From Porphyrobacter sp. IPPAS B-1204 (GTDB lineage Bacteria > Pseudomonadota > Alphaproteobacteria > Sphingomonadales > Sphingomonadaceae): a stretch of 64,000 nt of DNA. The translations under genes and the position numbers were made by a program. Under the pieces are notes generated by a model, which made no database searches, was not told the origin of the DNA, and worked only from the letters and a program-made list of their open reading frames with translations. How positions within the stretch are numbered: position 1 is the stretch's first letter; each line of letters begins with the position of its first letter. Below, in pieces: positions 8,503 through 18,405 of this stretch. Location: positions 153,142-217,141 of the forward strand of contig RHGM01000002.1 in assembly GCA_003724185.1 (NCBI GenBank), read 5' to 3'.

Positions 8503-8540
8503 GTGGACTCCTATCAGAAACCCAAGCGGTAGGGAATAGC

Positions 8541-9914
8541 TCATAGGGGGATATCGGTCAGCTTGGCGATGATGACCTCGGCCTTCTCGGTCGGCACAAA
8601 CAACCGCGTGCGGTACTGAATCACCTCGGTGAAGCAACCGAGCGACTTGAACCAGGCAAGCTGGCCGGCAGGTGCCCCTGCAATCTCGATCCGCCACGAT
8701 CCATTGACGCGGGAGCGCTTGAGCTCGCAGGGGACTGGGCGCACCAGCGCGATGCTTCCCCCGCCATGGATGGCGCGAAGGGTCTCCGATGGGTTGAGCG
8801 GGGCAGCGGTCTCAACGCCAAGATTCTTCAGCAGCTTGGCGACATGCTCGGGAAAGACCATTCGGCCGAGCCAAGACTTGCCTTCGGCATCGACGATCCG
8901 GTTGACAGCGAGATGATCGGAAGGAAGCGCCGACCAAATCGGCAACAGGAGGCCGGTCGCGATCCGGATGATCTCAGTATCGACCGTATTGGCCGCATCC
9001 TCGGCCTCGGCCAACCAGGCCGCTGCGAAGCTCGACTGCTCGCAGGGCTCCCAAGCGGTTTCGAAGAGGTCATGCTCGCGAAGGAATTCGCGCCGCGTCG
9101 GGCGCCTAGTGTAGGCCTGCTCGAGGCAAATGGAGCTCCGGACCGTGACGGGCGTCAACGTGTTCTCGAAGATCTCGCGCATTCTGGCCGAAGGGGCAAA
9201 CCAGTCTGGCATGATCGCCACGATGCGGCCACCAGCGCGCAAATGGGTGATGGCGGCGGCAAGATGGCGGACGGCTGCAAGGTGATCTGCGCCGCGTCCA
9301 AACGAGCGCGAGAATGGCGGGTTCATCAGGATCAGGGAAGGCCGGGTCTGGCCGCCAAGCGTGCTCGCGATCGCAGCGCCGTCATGGCCAGTGATCGAAA
9401 CGCCCGGGAAGATATCGGCGATGCGCGAGCGGCGGACCTCGTCCTGCTCCTTGAGCTGCAGCTGGGCAACATGAGGAAGCTGCGCGATCAGCAGACCGTT
9501 TCCAGCGCTCGGCTCGAGGACGATATCGTCCGGCTGAGCATTCGCGAGCATGACGGCCACGGCGGCAAGATCGACGGGCGTCGAAAATTGCTGCCAGTCG
9601 ATCTAGTCCTCGCTCCGTACGGTCTGGGTGGGCAGCTGCGCAGCGATTGCCATTGCCTTGTCGAGATCACCCGGGCTGAAGGCTGCAGCGCGTCGACCCG
9701 CGAGGCTCAGCGCAAGCGCATGCTCTAGCACCTCGAAGCTTTCGCGCTGGGTCCAACGGCCGGTTGCATCGCTTCCCCCAAAGGCGCTGGCCATGGCCTG
9801 GTTCATCGTCGCACGCGTGATGACGGTGCCGTTGTCGATAAGGATGGAAAGCGCGCGGGCGGCAAGCTGGGCGGGCGGGCGGCGCTGCGCCGCCGCTTCG
9901 AACAGATCTGTCAT
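8541..9914 (-). pseudogene. Strawberry-notch-type methyltransferase with helicase deleted and an in-frame TAG
   Basis: Full relatives have an N-terminal adenine-methyltransferase domain, a large strawberry-notch helicase and a C-terminal domain, about 1400 residues in all. Here the N-terminal leader (AFGGSDATGRW, LPTQTVRSED) runs to a TAG at 9603-9605 and continues in the same frame with WQQFSTPVDLAAVAVMLA. Methyltransferase motif I (EPSAGNG) and motif IV (LILMNPPFSRSFGRGADHL) follow. After about AYTRRPTRREF the sequence jumps to the C-terminal module (IATGLLLPIWSALP, then GKSWLGRMV). The helicase is absent. The fused frame from 8541 to about 9560 is open, so a mini-protein could be made, but I treat the locus as degraded. 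Confidence 0.7.
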
Positions 9915-9977
9915 GGGGGTCTCCTGGGTTCGGCTTGCCTCTCCGCAGGCGAAGCAACCCTCCCCTCCCCCTCCCCT

Positions 9978-10820
9978 TTAACTGGGTGCGGGAACCGCGG
10001 CCCAGTCCATATAGCTGGAAGGCGGTGGCATGCATCGGATGGTCAGCCCGTCGCGAGCGTAGGCCTCACGCGCCTTGATGCTGGCCCGACGGCCTTCCCC
10101 GTCGTTATCTTCTGCGATGAGAAGTTCCTCGATCTCGTCCGGCAGGAGGCAAAGTCCGAGCCGGGCAGCGCCAAGCGAAGACCAGGTCGGTACGTCGTGA
10201 AGGTCGGCGAAGCGCGCTGCGCTCTCGAAGCCTTCAGCAATTGCAAGAGTTTTGCCGGGTCGCCGCCCTTGCCAACTTCCCGCTTGAGGATTCCCGATCA
10301 TGAGCTTGGCTGCATAGCCCTCCCCTCCAGGCCGCAGGAAGATACGCTGCACTGCTTTGATGTTGTTACCCTCGCGCACGCCAACCAGCACTGCTGGGAG
10401 GAACAGCGCAGTCGGTGCCTTTCCCTTCGGACAGCGCGGATGGAAGCGCAGGTCATCATATCGACCGGTGATATCGCGATAGTCGCAATAGGCCTCGCCC
10501 CATGTGCCCGCGATCGATTGTCCCTGCGCCCACAGGTTGCATGCAATCGCGGTCGAATTGAAAGAACGGCCTGGGCCACCCCGGAAGGTGTAGGGCATGC
10601 CGGGAACGATGGCCCTTAGTTCTCTCAGCACATCGGCGGGATCGCAGCCTGCAAAGCAATGCACGAGGATGTCGCTATCTCCCTGGCGAAGCGAGAGGCT
10701 CGGAGTCTCGTCCATGTGGGCCGGACAGCGGCACATTGCGCTGTAACCAGACCAATTGCCGCCAAGGGCTCCGACCAGGTCAATGAGGCGCTGTGAGGGC
10801 GGTTTTGCAGTAATGGGCAT
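9978..10820 (-). CDS. Primase-like Toprim protein (DUF7146 type)
   Basis: A 280-residue protein with a CHC2-like zinc finger (CRCPAH at residues 30-35, then HCFAGCD) followed by a Toprim domain. The first Toprim acidic motif is AIAEGFESA and the second AEDNDGEGRRA, carrying the catalytic Glu and DxD residues. The middle has the family-typical YDDLRFHPRCP and AVLVGVREG. Such proteins are the primase-like first gene in alphaproteobacterial conjugative-element blocks with strawberry-notch methyltransferases, and here the methyltransferase remnant follows directly. The frame is intact. Role in element replication or transfer is inferred. Confidence 0.8.
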   Translation of the reverse strand: MPITAKPPSQRLIDLVGALGGNWSGYSAMCRCPAHMDETPSLSLRQGDSDILVHCFAGCDPADVLRELRAIVPGMPYTFRGGPGRSFNSTAIACNLWAQGQSIAGTWGEAYCDYRDITGRYDDLRFHPRCPKGKAPTALFLPAVLVGVREGNNIKAVQRIFLRPGGEGYAAKLMIGNPQAGSWQGRRPGKTLAIAEGFESAARFADLHDVPTWSSLGAARLGLCLLPDEIEELLIAEDNDGEGRRASIKAREAYARDGLTIRCMPPPSSYMDWAAVPAPS

Positions 10821-11378
10821 GGCAATCCCTTTCGAGTTCCCACATCCCCTCCCCCTTCCCTCTCTCCCGGACCTGATATCGGGCGGTCCAGCAGCGGAAG
10901 TTGGAATCTTGTTATCAGTTTTGTCATAATGTTAGTAAGGAATGCACGGGCATTTGCAGGAGCAGGCATCCCGGTTCGTTACAACGCCGCAAGCCTGTTC
11001 ATCGTGGTGCTTCACCCACGCAGCTGCTGCGCAAGAACTCAAACCGAGGCCGCTCGGTGGCGCCCTCGCCAGGGGTCTGATCATCCACGTCAGTCAGCCC
11101 CGATGCCATTGCGCCAAATTGCACCCGACTTATCGGACACCCCCGAAGAAATGTCGTGAGTTGATGCGGGAACCTTCTCATGGCGCGCTTCGCGCTAAGG
11201 CACGAAGCCGTTCCGACGGATGCTTGGGTGCGTCGGCACGATCAATGATGTCTGTGCGCATAGAATCTCACGCAGCGCGTCTTTTTGTGAAGGAAATGGT
11301 AAAAATTCTGGCAAGCCTAACGCGATTTTAAGGGCTTTGCGGCCATGACCCGTGCCGGAACACTGGGACTTTGACCGC
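10821..11378. other. Intergenic region; no gene seen
   Basis: About 560 bp between the element block and wecC. Its small overlapping frames lack ribosome sites and recognisable sequence. It is the likely right edge of the conjugative-element remnant and probably holds the wecC promoter, but no specific boundary repeat was identified by eye. Confidence 0.4.
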
Positions 11379-12683
11379 ATGAACGCACCTTTCGATGCCA
11401 CCGCCGCGCTCGGGCGCAAGGCTATAGCGCATCCAGCACCAGACCATCAGGTAGCGGTGATCGGATTGGGCTATATCGGCCTGCCGACCGCGGCTCTGCT
11501 TGCGTCTTATGGTTGGAGCGTCTGCGGTGTCGATGTCTCGCAAAAGGTGGTCGACACGGTCAATGCCGGTGGCGTGCACATCGAAGAGCGCGATCTCGAC
11601 AGGCTGGTACACGACGCCATCACCGCTCAGACGCTGATCGCCTCTACACAAGTACCGACCGCAAGCTTCTACATGATCGCGGTGCCGACCCCGCTTGGGG
11701 ATGGCAAGTCTCCCGACATAACCTTTGTCGAGGCCGCCGCCCGCGCCATCGCACCCAAGATTTTGCCTGGTGCTTGCGTGATCGTCGAGAGCACTTCGCC
11801 GGTGGGCACCACCGAGCGGGTGGCCGCGATTATTGCTGAGCTGCGCCCCGATCTCGTCGTACCGAAAGACGGCGGGATAGAAGAGGCGGACATCGCGCTC
11901 GCCTATTGCCCTGAGCGGGTGTTGCCGGGCAGGATCGTCAACGAACTGGTGCATAATGACCGGGTTATCGGCGGCGTCACCCCTGCCTGCGCAGAACGCG
12001 CGGCGGTGCTCTACACAAGCTTTGTGAAAGGTGACTGTCTCTACACCACAGCCCGCGTGGCAGAGACCGTAAAGCTGGTCGAAAACTCGTTCCGCGACGT
12101 CAACATCGCCTTTGCCAACGAGTTGTCGATGATCGCCGATGTATTTGAGGTGGATGTATGGGAGGTGATCCGCCTCGCCAACCGCCACCCTCGGGTAAAC
12201 ATCCTCCAGCCGGGCCCGGGCGTGGGTGGGCACTGTATTGCGGTCGATCCGTGGTTTCTGGTCGCGGGCGCGCCTGCCGCCGCGCGGTTGGTGCGGACCG
12301 CACGCGAGGTCAATGACCACAAGGCGGTGCACACCGAGGGTAAGATCCGCGCGTTGCTAGATGCCGCGCCGGATGGGAAGGTTGCCCTCCTCGGCCTCGC
12401 CTTCAAGCCTGACATCGACGACTTTCGCGAAAGCCCTGCCTTGGAAATTGCCGAGGCGCTGGCACATACGCACGGAAATCGCATCCTCGTGGTCGAGCCC
12501 TTTACCGATGAACTGCCGGCGGCACTATCCGGCACGGGCGCGCAGTTGGCAACTCTTGACGCCGCGCTCCGGCAGGCGGAAATTGTTGTGGTACTGGTGG
12601 ATCATACCGCTTTCAAACATCTTGGGTCCGATGATCTTTCAGGCAAGCTCGTGTTTGATACCCGAGGGATGCTGCGGCGATGA
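11379..12683 (+). CDS. wecC: UDP-N-acetyl-D-mannosamine dehydrogenase
   Basis: Oxidises UDP-ManNAc to UDP-ManNAcA with NAD+, a sugar-nucleotide precursor of surface polysaccharides. The Rossmann motif is VAVIGLGYIGLPTAALLA, then IAVPTPLGDGKSPD and ESTSPVGTTE. The catalytic-domain region reads AYCPERVLPG, TVKLVENSFRDVNIAFANEL, and the catalytic Cys lies in GPGVGGHCIAVDPWFL. The C-terminal domain has LGLAFKPDIDDFRESPALEIA. Length of 434 residues is normal. I start at the ATG at 11379 (MNAPFDA); an earlier in-frame start at 11352 is possible. The stop overlaps wecB (ATGA), so the pathway pair is one operon. Confidence 0.92.
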   Translation: MNAPFDATAALGRKAIAHPAPDHQVAVIGLGYIGLPTAALLASYGWSVCGVDVSQKVVDTVNAGGVHIEERDLDRLVHDAITAQTLIASTQVPTASFYMIAVPTPLGDGKSPDITFVEAAARAIAPKILPGACVIVESTSPVGTTERVAAIIAELRPDLVVPKDGGIEEADIALAYCPERVLPGRIVNELVHNDRVIGGVTPACAERAAVLYTSFVKGDCLYTTARVAETVKLVENSFRDVNIAFANELSMIADVFEVDVWEVIRLANRHPRVNILQPGPGVGGHCIAVDPWFLVAGAPAAARLVRTAREVNDHKAVHTEGKIRALLDAAPDGKVALLGLAFKPDIDDFRESPALEIAEALAHTHGNRILVVEPFTDELPAALSGTGAQLATLDAALRQAEIVVVLVDHTAFKHLGSDDLSGKLVFDTRGMLRR

Positions 12684-13816
12684 GCGCGGGTGGCGCGGAG
12701 CCTCGCGTTCTCGTGACCTTTGGCACCCGGCCCGAGGCCATCAAGATGTTCCCCGTGGTCGCTGCGTTGCGCGAGACCGGGTTGTTCGACGTCAAGGTGG
12801 TGGTGACAGCGCAACACCGCGAATTGCTCGACTCGGTCCTTGCACTTGCTGAACTTACGCCTGATCTGGATCTTGATCTGATGACACAGGACCAGTCTCT
12901 GGACGGTCTTGCGAGCCGCATCCTCACGCGTTTTGGCGAGGCCCTGGACGCGCTGCGTCCGGATCGTGTGCTGGTGCATGGCGATACGCTGACCACTATG
13001 ATGGCCAGCCTTGCATGCTATTTTCGCCGGATTCCGGTGGGTCACGTGGAGGCGGGTCTCCGCAGCGGGGACATCTATTCGCCTTGGCCTGAGGAGGTGA
13101 GCCGTAAGGTCACCGGTGTGATTGCAGACCTGCATTTTGCCCCAACAGCGACTGCGGCTGCAGCTTTATACGCTGAAAACGTTCCGGAAAAAGCCATACA
13201 CATAACGGGCAATACAGTGATTGATGCCCTGCTGTTTGCGCAGCAAAAGATCACTGCCGATCCCGGCCTTGCGCCCACCATCGCACCGCTGCGGGAGCGG
13301 TTTGCAGGTAAGCGGATCATTGCGGTGACAGCGCACAGACGCGAGAATTTCGGCCCGGGGATGCAGCAGATAGCGCAGGGATTGCAGACACTCGCTTCGC
13401 GTGACGATGTCGCGATTATCTACCCGCTCCACCCCAATCCCAAAGTCGGCGAGGTTATGCGGCCAGCACTCGCTGGTTACGACAATATCGCGTTGATTGA
13501 CCCTTTGGACTACCTCGATTTCGTCGCCATGATGGCCGCGAGCGATATCGTGCTAACCGATTCTGGCGGTATCCAGGAAGAAGCGCCAAGCCTCGGCAAG
13601 CCAGTGCTGGTGATGCGCGACACGACGGAGCGACCAGAAGGCGTTGCTAGCGGAACGGCGCTTCTGGTTGGCGCTGATGCTGGTGTTATCGTTGAGCAGG
13701 CCACGCGCTTGTTGGACGATCCGAAAGCCTATCAGGCCATGGCCCGCGCGCACAATCCCTATGGCGATGGCACGGCCAGCACGCGGATTGCCGAACTGAT
13801 CGTCACCTTGAGCTGA
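12680..13816 (+). CDS. wecB: UDP-N-acetylglucosamine 2-epimerase (non-hydrolysing)
   Basis: Interconverts UDP-GlcNAc and UDP-ManNAc, supplying the substrate of the WecC enzyme encoded just before it. Features: VTFGTRPEAIKMFPVV at the N-terminus, HGDTLTTMMASLACYF, GHVEAGLRS, the AHRRENFGPG box, and near the C-terminus DSGGIQEEAPSLGKPVLVMRDTTERPEG. Length of 378 residues is normal. It overlaps wecC by 4 nt. The two genes together suggest synthesis of a ManNAcA-containing capsule or exopolysaccharide, though no glycosyltransferases are in this window. Confidence 0.93.
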   Translation: MSAGGAEPRVLVTFGTRPEAIKMFPVVAALRETGLFDVKVVVTAQHRELLDSVLALAELTPDLDLDLMTQDQSLDGLASRILTRFGEALDALRPDRVLVHGDTLTTMMASLACYFRRIPVGHVEAGLRSGDIYSPWPEEVSRKVTGVIADLHFAPTATAAAALYAENVPEKAIHITGNTVIDALLFAQQKITADPGLAPTIAPLRERFAGKRIIAVTAHRRENFGPGMQQIAQGLQTLASRDDVAIIYPLHPNPKVGEVMRPALAGYDNIALIDPLDYLDFVAMMAASDIVLTDSGGIQEEAPSLGKPVLVMRDTTERPEGVASGTALLVGADAGVIVEQATRLLDDPKAYQAMARAHNPYGDGTASTRIAELIVTLS

Positions 13817-14049
13817 CAAGCCCGCGCCCAGAATCATTAGATGGGAAGTGCGTGCTGAGCGTCCCTGGCCTACGGTCTGGCACTTTTGCCGACAGAACAT
13901 GGCCCTCGCTTGCCAATCCGGAAATCAAGAACGGCATTGTCAGGCCTTCTGCGGTGTTTGCATTGTAACGCAGCTGCACCGCATCGTCCTGAGCGGTTTT
14001 GCCCCCGCACCATAACGGCCATCCGACCATTGCTGCATTCCCTACGGAC

Positions 14050-14385
14050 ATGATGGGCCAAGGCTCGCCTCTGCTTGGACAAAGCCTTGTCATCCATGAT
14101 CACCAAGGCATTGCTGCCGACAGCCGCGGCATCAGCCTCGAGCTCAAGCTCCCGTTCAAGTGCAATGTCGTACCATATTTCAACGCCGATAAAATGGTTC
14201 AGCAGGTCCTGGCCATTCCCGGGTGAGAGCAGAGCCATCGGCTGAACTCTCCGGTAGCCCTCAGGGCCGATCAATCCCTCAACATAAGCCGGAGACATCC
14301 GGGCTCTGCAGGTTACTGGTGCTATCTCGCCCTTTGCGAGAAGCCTTGAGTGCGAGTGCGCGTCGAGGGCAAGCCTCACCATCGG
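14050..14385 (-). pseudogene. Remnant of an IS701-type transposase
   Basis: The minus strand reads YVEGLIGPEGYRRVQPMA, then LNHFIGVEIWYDIALERELE, then ALVIMDDKALSKQ. This follows the IS701-family order: YVxGLlGPxxRKSvQPMA, LHHFI..xxWDxxPLexEL, and the first DDE motif VIDDTALPKkG. The Asp pair is kept, but the expected GVAPQYAS segment is scrambled and later parts are frameshifted or missing. No terminal repeats were recognised. It abuts the truncated cysD, so an insertion and later decay may have removed the front of that gene. Confidence 0.6.
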
Positions 14386-14582
14386 TAGGGAAAGGCAAAA
14401 TTGCTTGCCGCACGCTTGGCAACCTATACCTGCACGCTCATGCGCAGTCTGACCCATCTCGAACGGCAGGAAGCCGAAAGCACCGATATCTTCCATGACG
14501 TCGTGGCCGAACCGGAAAACCGCGCTATCAACGAAGCGCAATCGGCAAGCATAGAAGACAAGAAGCAGGAGGGTTATTTCTG
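14386..14582 (+). pseudogene. cysD: 3' fragment of cysD
   Basis: The plus strand ends with [20 protein letters not shown]. This aligns residue for residue with the CysD C-terminus, where SERxGRxIDxDxxxSMExKKRxGYF is conserved. A little upstream a second frame reads ACRTLG, matching the CysD RTLGCxPxTGA box, so there is also a frameshift near 14418. CysD is the catalytic subunit of ATP sulfurylase and is normally about 300 residues, with its PP-loop near the N-terminus. Here only about the last 60 residues remain. Its TGA overlaps the ATG of cysN (TGATG), preserving the ancestral cysD-cysN junction. Confidence 0.72.
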
Positions 14583-16493
14583 ATGGATACGCCCTCCTCC
14601 TTCCAGACCGATACCTTGATCGCCGAGGATATCGATACCTATCTCGATAAGCACCAGCACAAGAGCTTGCTGCGCTTCATCACCTGCGGCAGCGTCGATG
14701 ATGGCAAGTCAACCCTGATCGGTCGGCTGCTTTATGACTCCAAGATGATCTTCGAAGACCAGCTCGCCGCGCTGGAAAGCGACAGCAAGCGTCACGGCAC
14801 GCAAGGCGAGGACATCGACTTCGCGCTGCTGGTCGACGGCCTCGCCGCCGAGCGCGAACAGGGCATCACCATCGACGTCGCCTACCGGTTCTTCACGACC
14901 GAGAAACGCAAGTTCATCGTCGCGGACACGCCGGGGCACGAACAATACACCCGCAACATGGTGACGGGCGCCTCCACCGCCGATCTGGCGGTGATCCTGA
15001 TCGATGCGAGGAAGGGCGTGCTGCAACAGACGCGGCGGCATTCCTATCTCGTCCATCTGCTCGGCATTCGCCATGTGGTGCTGGCGGTGAACAAGATGGA
15101 TTTGGTCGGTTATGATCAGACCGTCTTTGACAGCATCGTGGCCGATTACCGCGCCTTTGCGGACGGCATCGGCATCGCGGATTTCACCGCCATCCCGATT
15201 TCCGGATTCAAGGGCGACAACATCACTGCACTTTCGGACAACACCCCTTGGTATCGCGGCCCGGCGCTAATCGCGCATCTCGAAACCGTCGAAGTCGATG
15301 CCGCCGCCGCGCAAGGCGCGCCGTTCCGGATGCCGGTGCAGTGGGTCAACCGCCCCAACCTCGATTTCCGCGGCTTTGCCGGCCAGATCGCCAGCGGCAC
15401 GATCCGCCCCGGCGATGCGGTGCGGATCGTGCCTTCGGGCAAGACCAGCACCGTGAAGTCCATTGTGACCTTCGACGGCGATCTCGACGAGGCGGTTGCA
15501 GGCCAATCGGTCACCCTCACCCTCACCGACGAGGTCGATTGCAGCCGGGGTGACGTGATCGCGGCGGCGAGCGACCCGCCGCAAGCCTCCGACCAGTTCT
15601 CCGCGACCTTTGTGTGGATGGACGAGGAAGCGTTGAAGCCGGGGCGCGGTTACTGGCTGAAGATCGGCACCCAGACCGTCACCGCCACAGTGCAGCCGCC
15701 CAAGTACGAGATCGACGTGAACAGCCTCGAACATCTCGCGGCCAAGACGCTGGGTCTGAACAGCATCGGCGTGGCCGAATTCGCGACCGACCGGCCGATC
15801 GCCTTCGAGCCCTATGCGAAAAATCGCCAGCTCGGCGGGTTTATCCTGATCGACAAGTTCACCAATGCCACGGTCGCCGCGGGAATGATCGCATTCAGCC
15901 TGCGCCGCGCAGATAATGTCCACTGGCAGCCCGTCAGCATCACCCGCGATGATCATGCCGGGATGAAGAACCAGAGGCCCAAGGTGCTGTGGTTCACCGG
16001 CCTTTCGGGCTCAGGCAAATCGACCATCGCCAACGAGGTGGAAAAGCAGCTGTTCGTGATGAACCGCCACACGTTCCTGCTGGATGGCGATAATGTCCGC
16101 CACGGCCTCAACCGCGATCTGGGCTTTACCGAGGCCGACCGGATCGAGAATATCCGCCGGGTGGGTGAGGTGGCCAAACTGATGGCGGACGCCGGGCTGA
16201 TCGTCCTGACCGCCTTCATCAGCCCCTTCCGCGCCGAACGCCAGATGGTGCGCGAAATGCTGGCACCTGGCGAGTTCATTGAAATCTTCGTCGACACCCC
16301 GCTTAGCGTCGCCGAGGCGCGTGATGTAAAGGGCCTCTACAAAAAGGCGCGCAGCGGCCAGCTCAAGAACTTCACCGGGATCGACAGCCCCTATGAACCG
16401 CCCGAGCACCCCGAAATCCGCGTCAACACCGTCGACATGACGCCGGAGGAAGCCGCACGCTACATCATCCAGCAGATCCTGCCGCTCAAATGA
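14583..16493 (+). CDS. cysN: Bifunctional sulfate adenylyltransferase large subunit / APS kinase
   Basis: A CysN-CysC fusion of 636 residues for sulfate activation. The N-terminal 440 residues are the GTPase subunit of ATP sulfurylase: G1 [16 protein letters not shown], effector region [15 protein letters not shown]3 [13 protein letters not shown]4 NKMD. From about residue 460 comes APS kinase: P-loop [37 protein letters not shown], and [24 protein letters not shown]. It would make APS with CysD and then PAPS. The adjacent cysD is destroyed, so the GTPase half needs a CysD supplied from elsewhere, while the kinase half can still act. It overlaps cysQ by 4 nt. Confidence 0.93.
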   Translation: MDTPSSFQTDTLIAEDIDTYLDKHQHKSLLRFITCGSVDDGKSTLIGRLLYDSKMIFEDQLAALESDSKRHGTQGEDIDFALLVDGLAAEREQGITIDVAYRFFTTEKRKFIVADTPGHEQYTRNMVTGASTADLAVILIDARKGVLQQTRRHSYLVHLLGIRHVVLAVNKMDLVGYDQTVFDSIVADYRAFADGIGIADFTAIPISGFKGDNITALSDNTPWYRGPALIAHLETVEVDAAAAQGAPFRMPVQWVNRPNLDFRGFAGQIASGTIRPGDAVRIVPSGKTSTVKSIVTFDGDLDEAVAGQSVTLTLTDEVDCSRGDVIAAASDPPQASDQFSATFVWMDEEALKPGRGYWLKIGTQTVTATVQPPKYEIDVNSLEHLAAKTLGLNSIGVAEFATDRPIAFEPYAKNRQLGGFILIDKFTNATVAAGMIAFSLRRADNVHWQPVSITRDDHAGMKNQRPKVLWFTGLSGSGKSTIANEVEKQLFVMNRHTFLLDGDNVRHGLNRDLGFTEADRIENIRRVGEVAKLMADAGLIVLTAFISPFRAERQMVREMLAPGEFIEIFVDTPLSVAEARDVKGLYKKARSGQLKNFTGIDSPYEPPEHPEIRVNTVDMTPEEAARYIIQQILPLK

Positions 16494-17251
16494 GCCTTGC
16501 CAGCCTTTCCGATGCTGCACTGGCAGCGCATCTGGCCGAAGCCGCAGGGCGGCTCGCGCTGGAGGTGCGCGCAGGCAGTGGGCTGACAGGCAAGGCCTGC
16601 GGCGATGCCGGGGACGCTGCCGCAAACCGCCTGCTGTGCGATGCGATCCGCGCCGCGCGGCCGGATGATGGGCTGCTGTCCGAAGAAGAGAAGGACAACC
16701 CTGCCCGATTGAGCCAACGCCGCGTGTGGATCGTCGATCCGGTCGACGGGACGCGTGAGTACTCGGAAGGCCGCGCCGATTGGGCGGTGCATGTCGCGCT
16801 GGCGGTGGATGGGGTTGCTGCGCTGGGTGCGGTGGCGTTGCCGGGGCTTGATGGCGGCATTGTGCTCCGCTCCGACCAGCCTGCCCCTTTGCAAGCGATG
16901 GCGCAGCGCCCGCGTTTCCTCGTCAGCCGCACCCGTCCTGCTTCAGAGGCTGAGGCCGTGGCGCAGGCGCTCGGAGGCGAGCTTGTCCCCTTGGGCAGCG
17001 CCGGGGCCAAGGCAATGGCAGTGGTCCGGGGCGAGGCCGAGGTCTATCTCCACTCAGGCGGCCAGCACGAATGGGACAGCTGCGCGCCGGTTGCTGTGGC
17101 GCAGGCGCACGGCCTCCACTGTTCGCGCATTGATGGCAGCCCGCTGGTCTATAATCAGGCTGAGACCTTCATGCCCGATCTGCTGATCTGCCGCGCTGAG
17201 TTGGCCGAGCAGGTTCTGGCCAAGATTGCGCATCGCGCTGGCATCATTTAA
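16490..17251 (+). CDS. cysQ: 3'(2'),5'-bisphosphate nucleotidase
   Basis: An inositol-monophosphatase-fold enzyme that recycles PAP from sulfotransfer reactions to AMP. Metal-binding motifs are LLSEEEKDN (first Glu) and [12 protein letters not shown] (DPxDGT). The C-terminal metal site is [16 protein letters not shown]. Length of 253 residues is normal. It overlaps cysN/C by 4 nt, completing a sulfate-activation operon. Pairing a PAPS-making and a PAP-removing enzyme beside wecBC suggests sulfation of a polysaccharide, but no sulfotransferase is visible here, so that is speculation. Confidence 0.88.
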   Translation: MSLASLSDAALAAHLAEAAGRLALEVRAGSGLTGKACGDAGDAAANRLLCDAIRAARPDDGLLSEEEKDNPARLSQRRVWIVDPVDGTREYSEGRADWAVHVALAVDGVAALGAVALPGLDGGIVLRSDQPAPLQAMAQRPRFLVSRTRPASEAEAVAQALGGELVPLGSAGAKAMAVVRGEAEVYLHSGGQHEWDSCAPVAVAQAHGLHCSRIDGSPLVYNQAETFMPDLLICRAELAEQVLAKIAHRAGII

Positions 17252-17521
17252 AACCCGAACGTGATCTGATCCAAAGGGCGGACTGCATAGGCAAAGCGTG
17301 CCAGTTTGATCTGAGGATATTGCGCGGGAATCCACACAAGCAGGCGCATGGCATTACCATTGATGTTGTCCACTTCCTGTATGTCTTTTTCGTTGCGCCG
17401 CAGTAACGACCAATAGCGTCGTGTCACTTTTTTTTGCCTGTGCCAGCCTCAAGCGGAAATTTTTTCCCAATTGACACTGAGGGTTAGCAAGTGATGCTTG
17501 GCCACTGACGTGAGGTGGACC

Positions 17522-17790
17522 ATGCCAGTGAAATCCGTCATCTCCAGCCTTCTCGCGCTCTCGCTGCAAGGCGCAGCCTTTGCGCATGAGGTGGAGCTGG
17601 TGCAATTCGATGGGGCTGCAGTCCAGGATGTTGTCATCCATGTTGGTCCTGTGCGTGTGCCAGCAAATGCAGCAGCTGTTATGCAAGCCCCCGATCTCAC
17701 CGCTGCGCTGTCGGCTGATTTTGCCCAGATTGGTGCACCAACCATTGCACAGCCTGTCGCTCCCGCGCCTCGATCAGGGTTTCGGATTGG
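17522..17790 (+). other. Signal-peptide reading frame in front of the lytic transglycosylase
   Basis: An ATG at 17522, with a GAGGTG ribosome site just upstream, begins MPVKSVISSLLALSLQGAAF, a clear Sec signal peptide cleaved near AFA-HE. The frame stays coherent for about 85 residues (EVELVQFDG, then PTIAQPVAPAPR) and then should join the transglycosylase domain, which lies in a different frame from about 17790. The simplest reading is one secreted enzyme split by a single frameshift. Confidence 0.5.
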
Positions 17791-18405
17791 ATGCAAAGAG
17801 GGACCGCTTCATCAGGTCTGGCGCTTTCGGGGCCATCCTCGCCGATCTTCGGTGCGGGTTGCGGCGATGTGCGGTACCAACCCCGGATGGAACTTCCTTC
17901 GTCAACCGAGACACGACGCGCCCGGCTTTTTCCGCTGATCGCGGCGACAGCATGCGAGTATCAGATTCCCGTTGGCCTGTTCGATGCACTCATCTGGCAG
18001 GAGAGCCGGTATCAGATTAATGCGCGCTCGCCCAAGGGTGCAATCGGTCTGGTGCAGCTGATGCCTGGCACTGCTGAGTATCTGGGTGTTTCCAATCCAT
18101 GGGATGTTGTCGAAAATCTCAGAGGTGGCGCGAGATACCTCAGGATACAAATTGATGAGTTTGGTCGGTACGATCTGGCTCTGGCTGCGTATAATGCAGG
18201 TCCAGGAAGGGTTCGGCCAAATCGCAGGATCCCGCGTATTCGGGAGACGCTCGATTACGTTCGAAAGATCACTGCGTTTTGGTTGGCTGCTGAGAGACAA
18301 AGTGTAGCGCGCATTTCACCTCCCCTCCCCTCGACCGCCCGCATTGGGTTTCGCGGGGCGGTGTTCGCTGACTACATGTCAGCCAGCTCCGCAAACCCAA
18401 GATAG
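17791..18405 (+). CDS. Lytic transglycosylase catalytic domain (SLT family), 5' part in another frame
   Basis: A soluble-lytic-transglycosylase domain that cleaves peptidoglycan glycan strands. The catalytic Glu lies in ALIWQESRYQINARSPKGAI, followed by GLVQLMPGTAEYLGV, LRGGARYLRIQIDEFGRYDLA and LAAYNAGPGRV, all core SLT motifs. VirB1-like enzymes of this kind often accompany conjugation systems. The signal peptide and linker are encoded in the preceding frame (see 17522-17790), so secretion of an active enzyme would need the frameshift to be absent or bypassed. An internal ATG at 17887 could give a cytoplasmic product, which would be pointless. Confidence 0.75.
   Translation: MQRGTASSGLALSGPSSPIFGAGCGDVRYQPRMELPSSTETRRARLFPLIAATACEYQIPVGLFDALIWQESRYQINARSPKGAIGLVQLMPGTAEYLGVSNPWDVVENLRGGARYLRIQIDEFGRYDLALAAYNAGPGRVRPNRRIPRIRETLDYVRKITAFWLAAERQSVARISPPLPSTARIGFRGAVFADYMSASSANPR

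Noticed and set aside
11328..12332. A 334-codon minus-strand frame
   Set aside because: Antisense to wecC, which has clear family motifs along its whole length.
13870..14541. Treating the 223-codon minus-strand frame as an intact gene
   Set aside because: Its first third is antisense to the cysD tail and its last part is scrambled; only the middle resembles an IS701 transposase.
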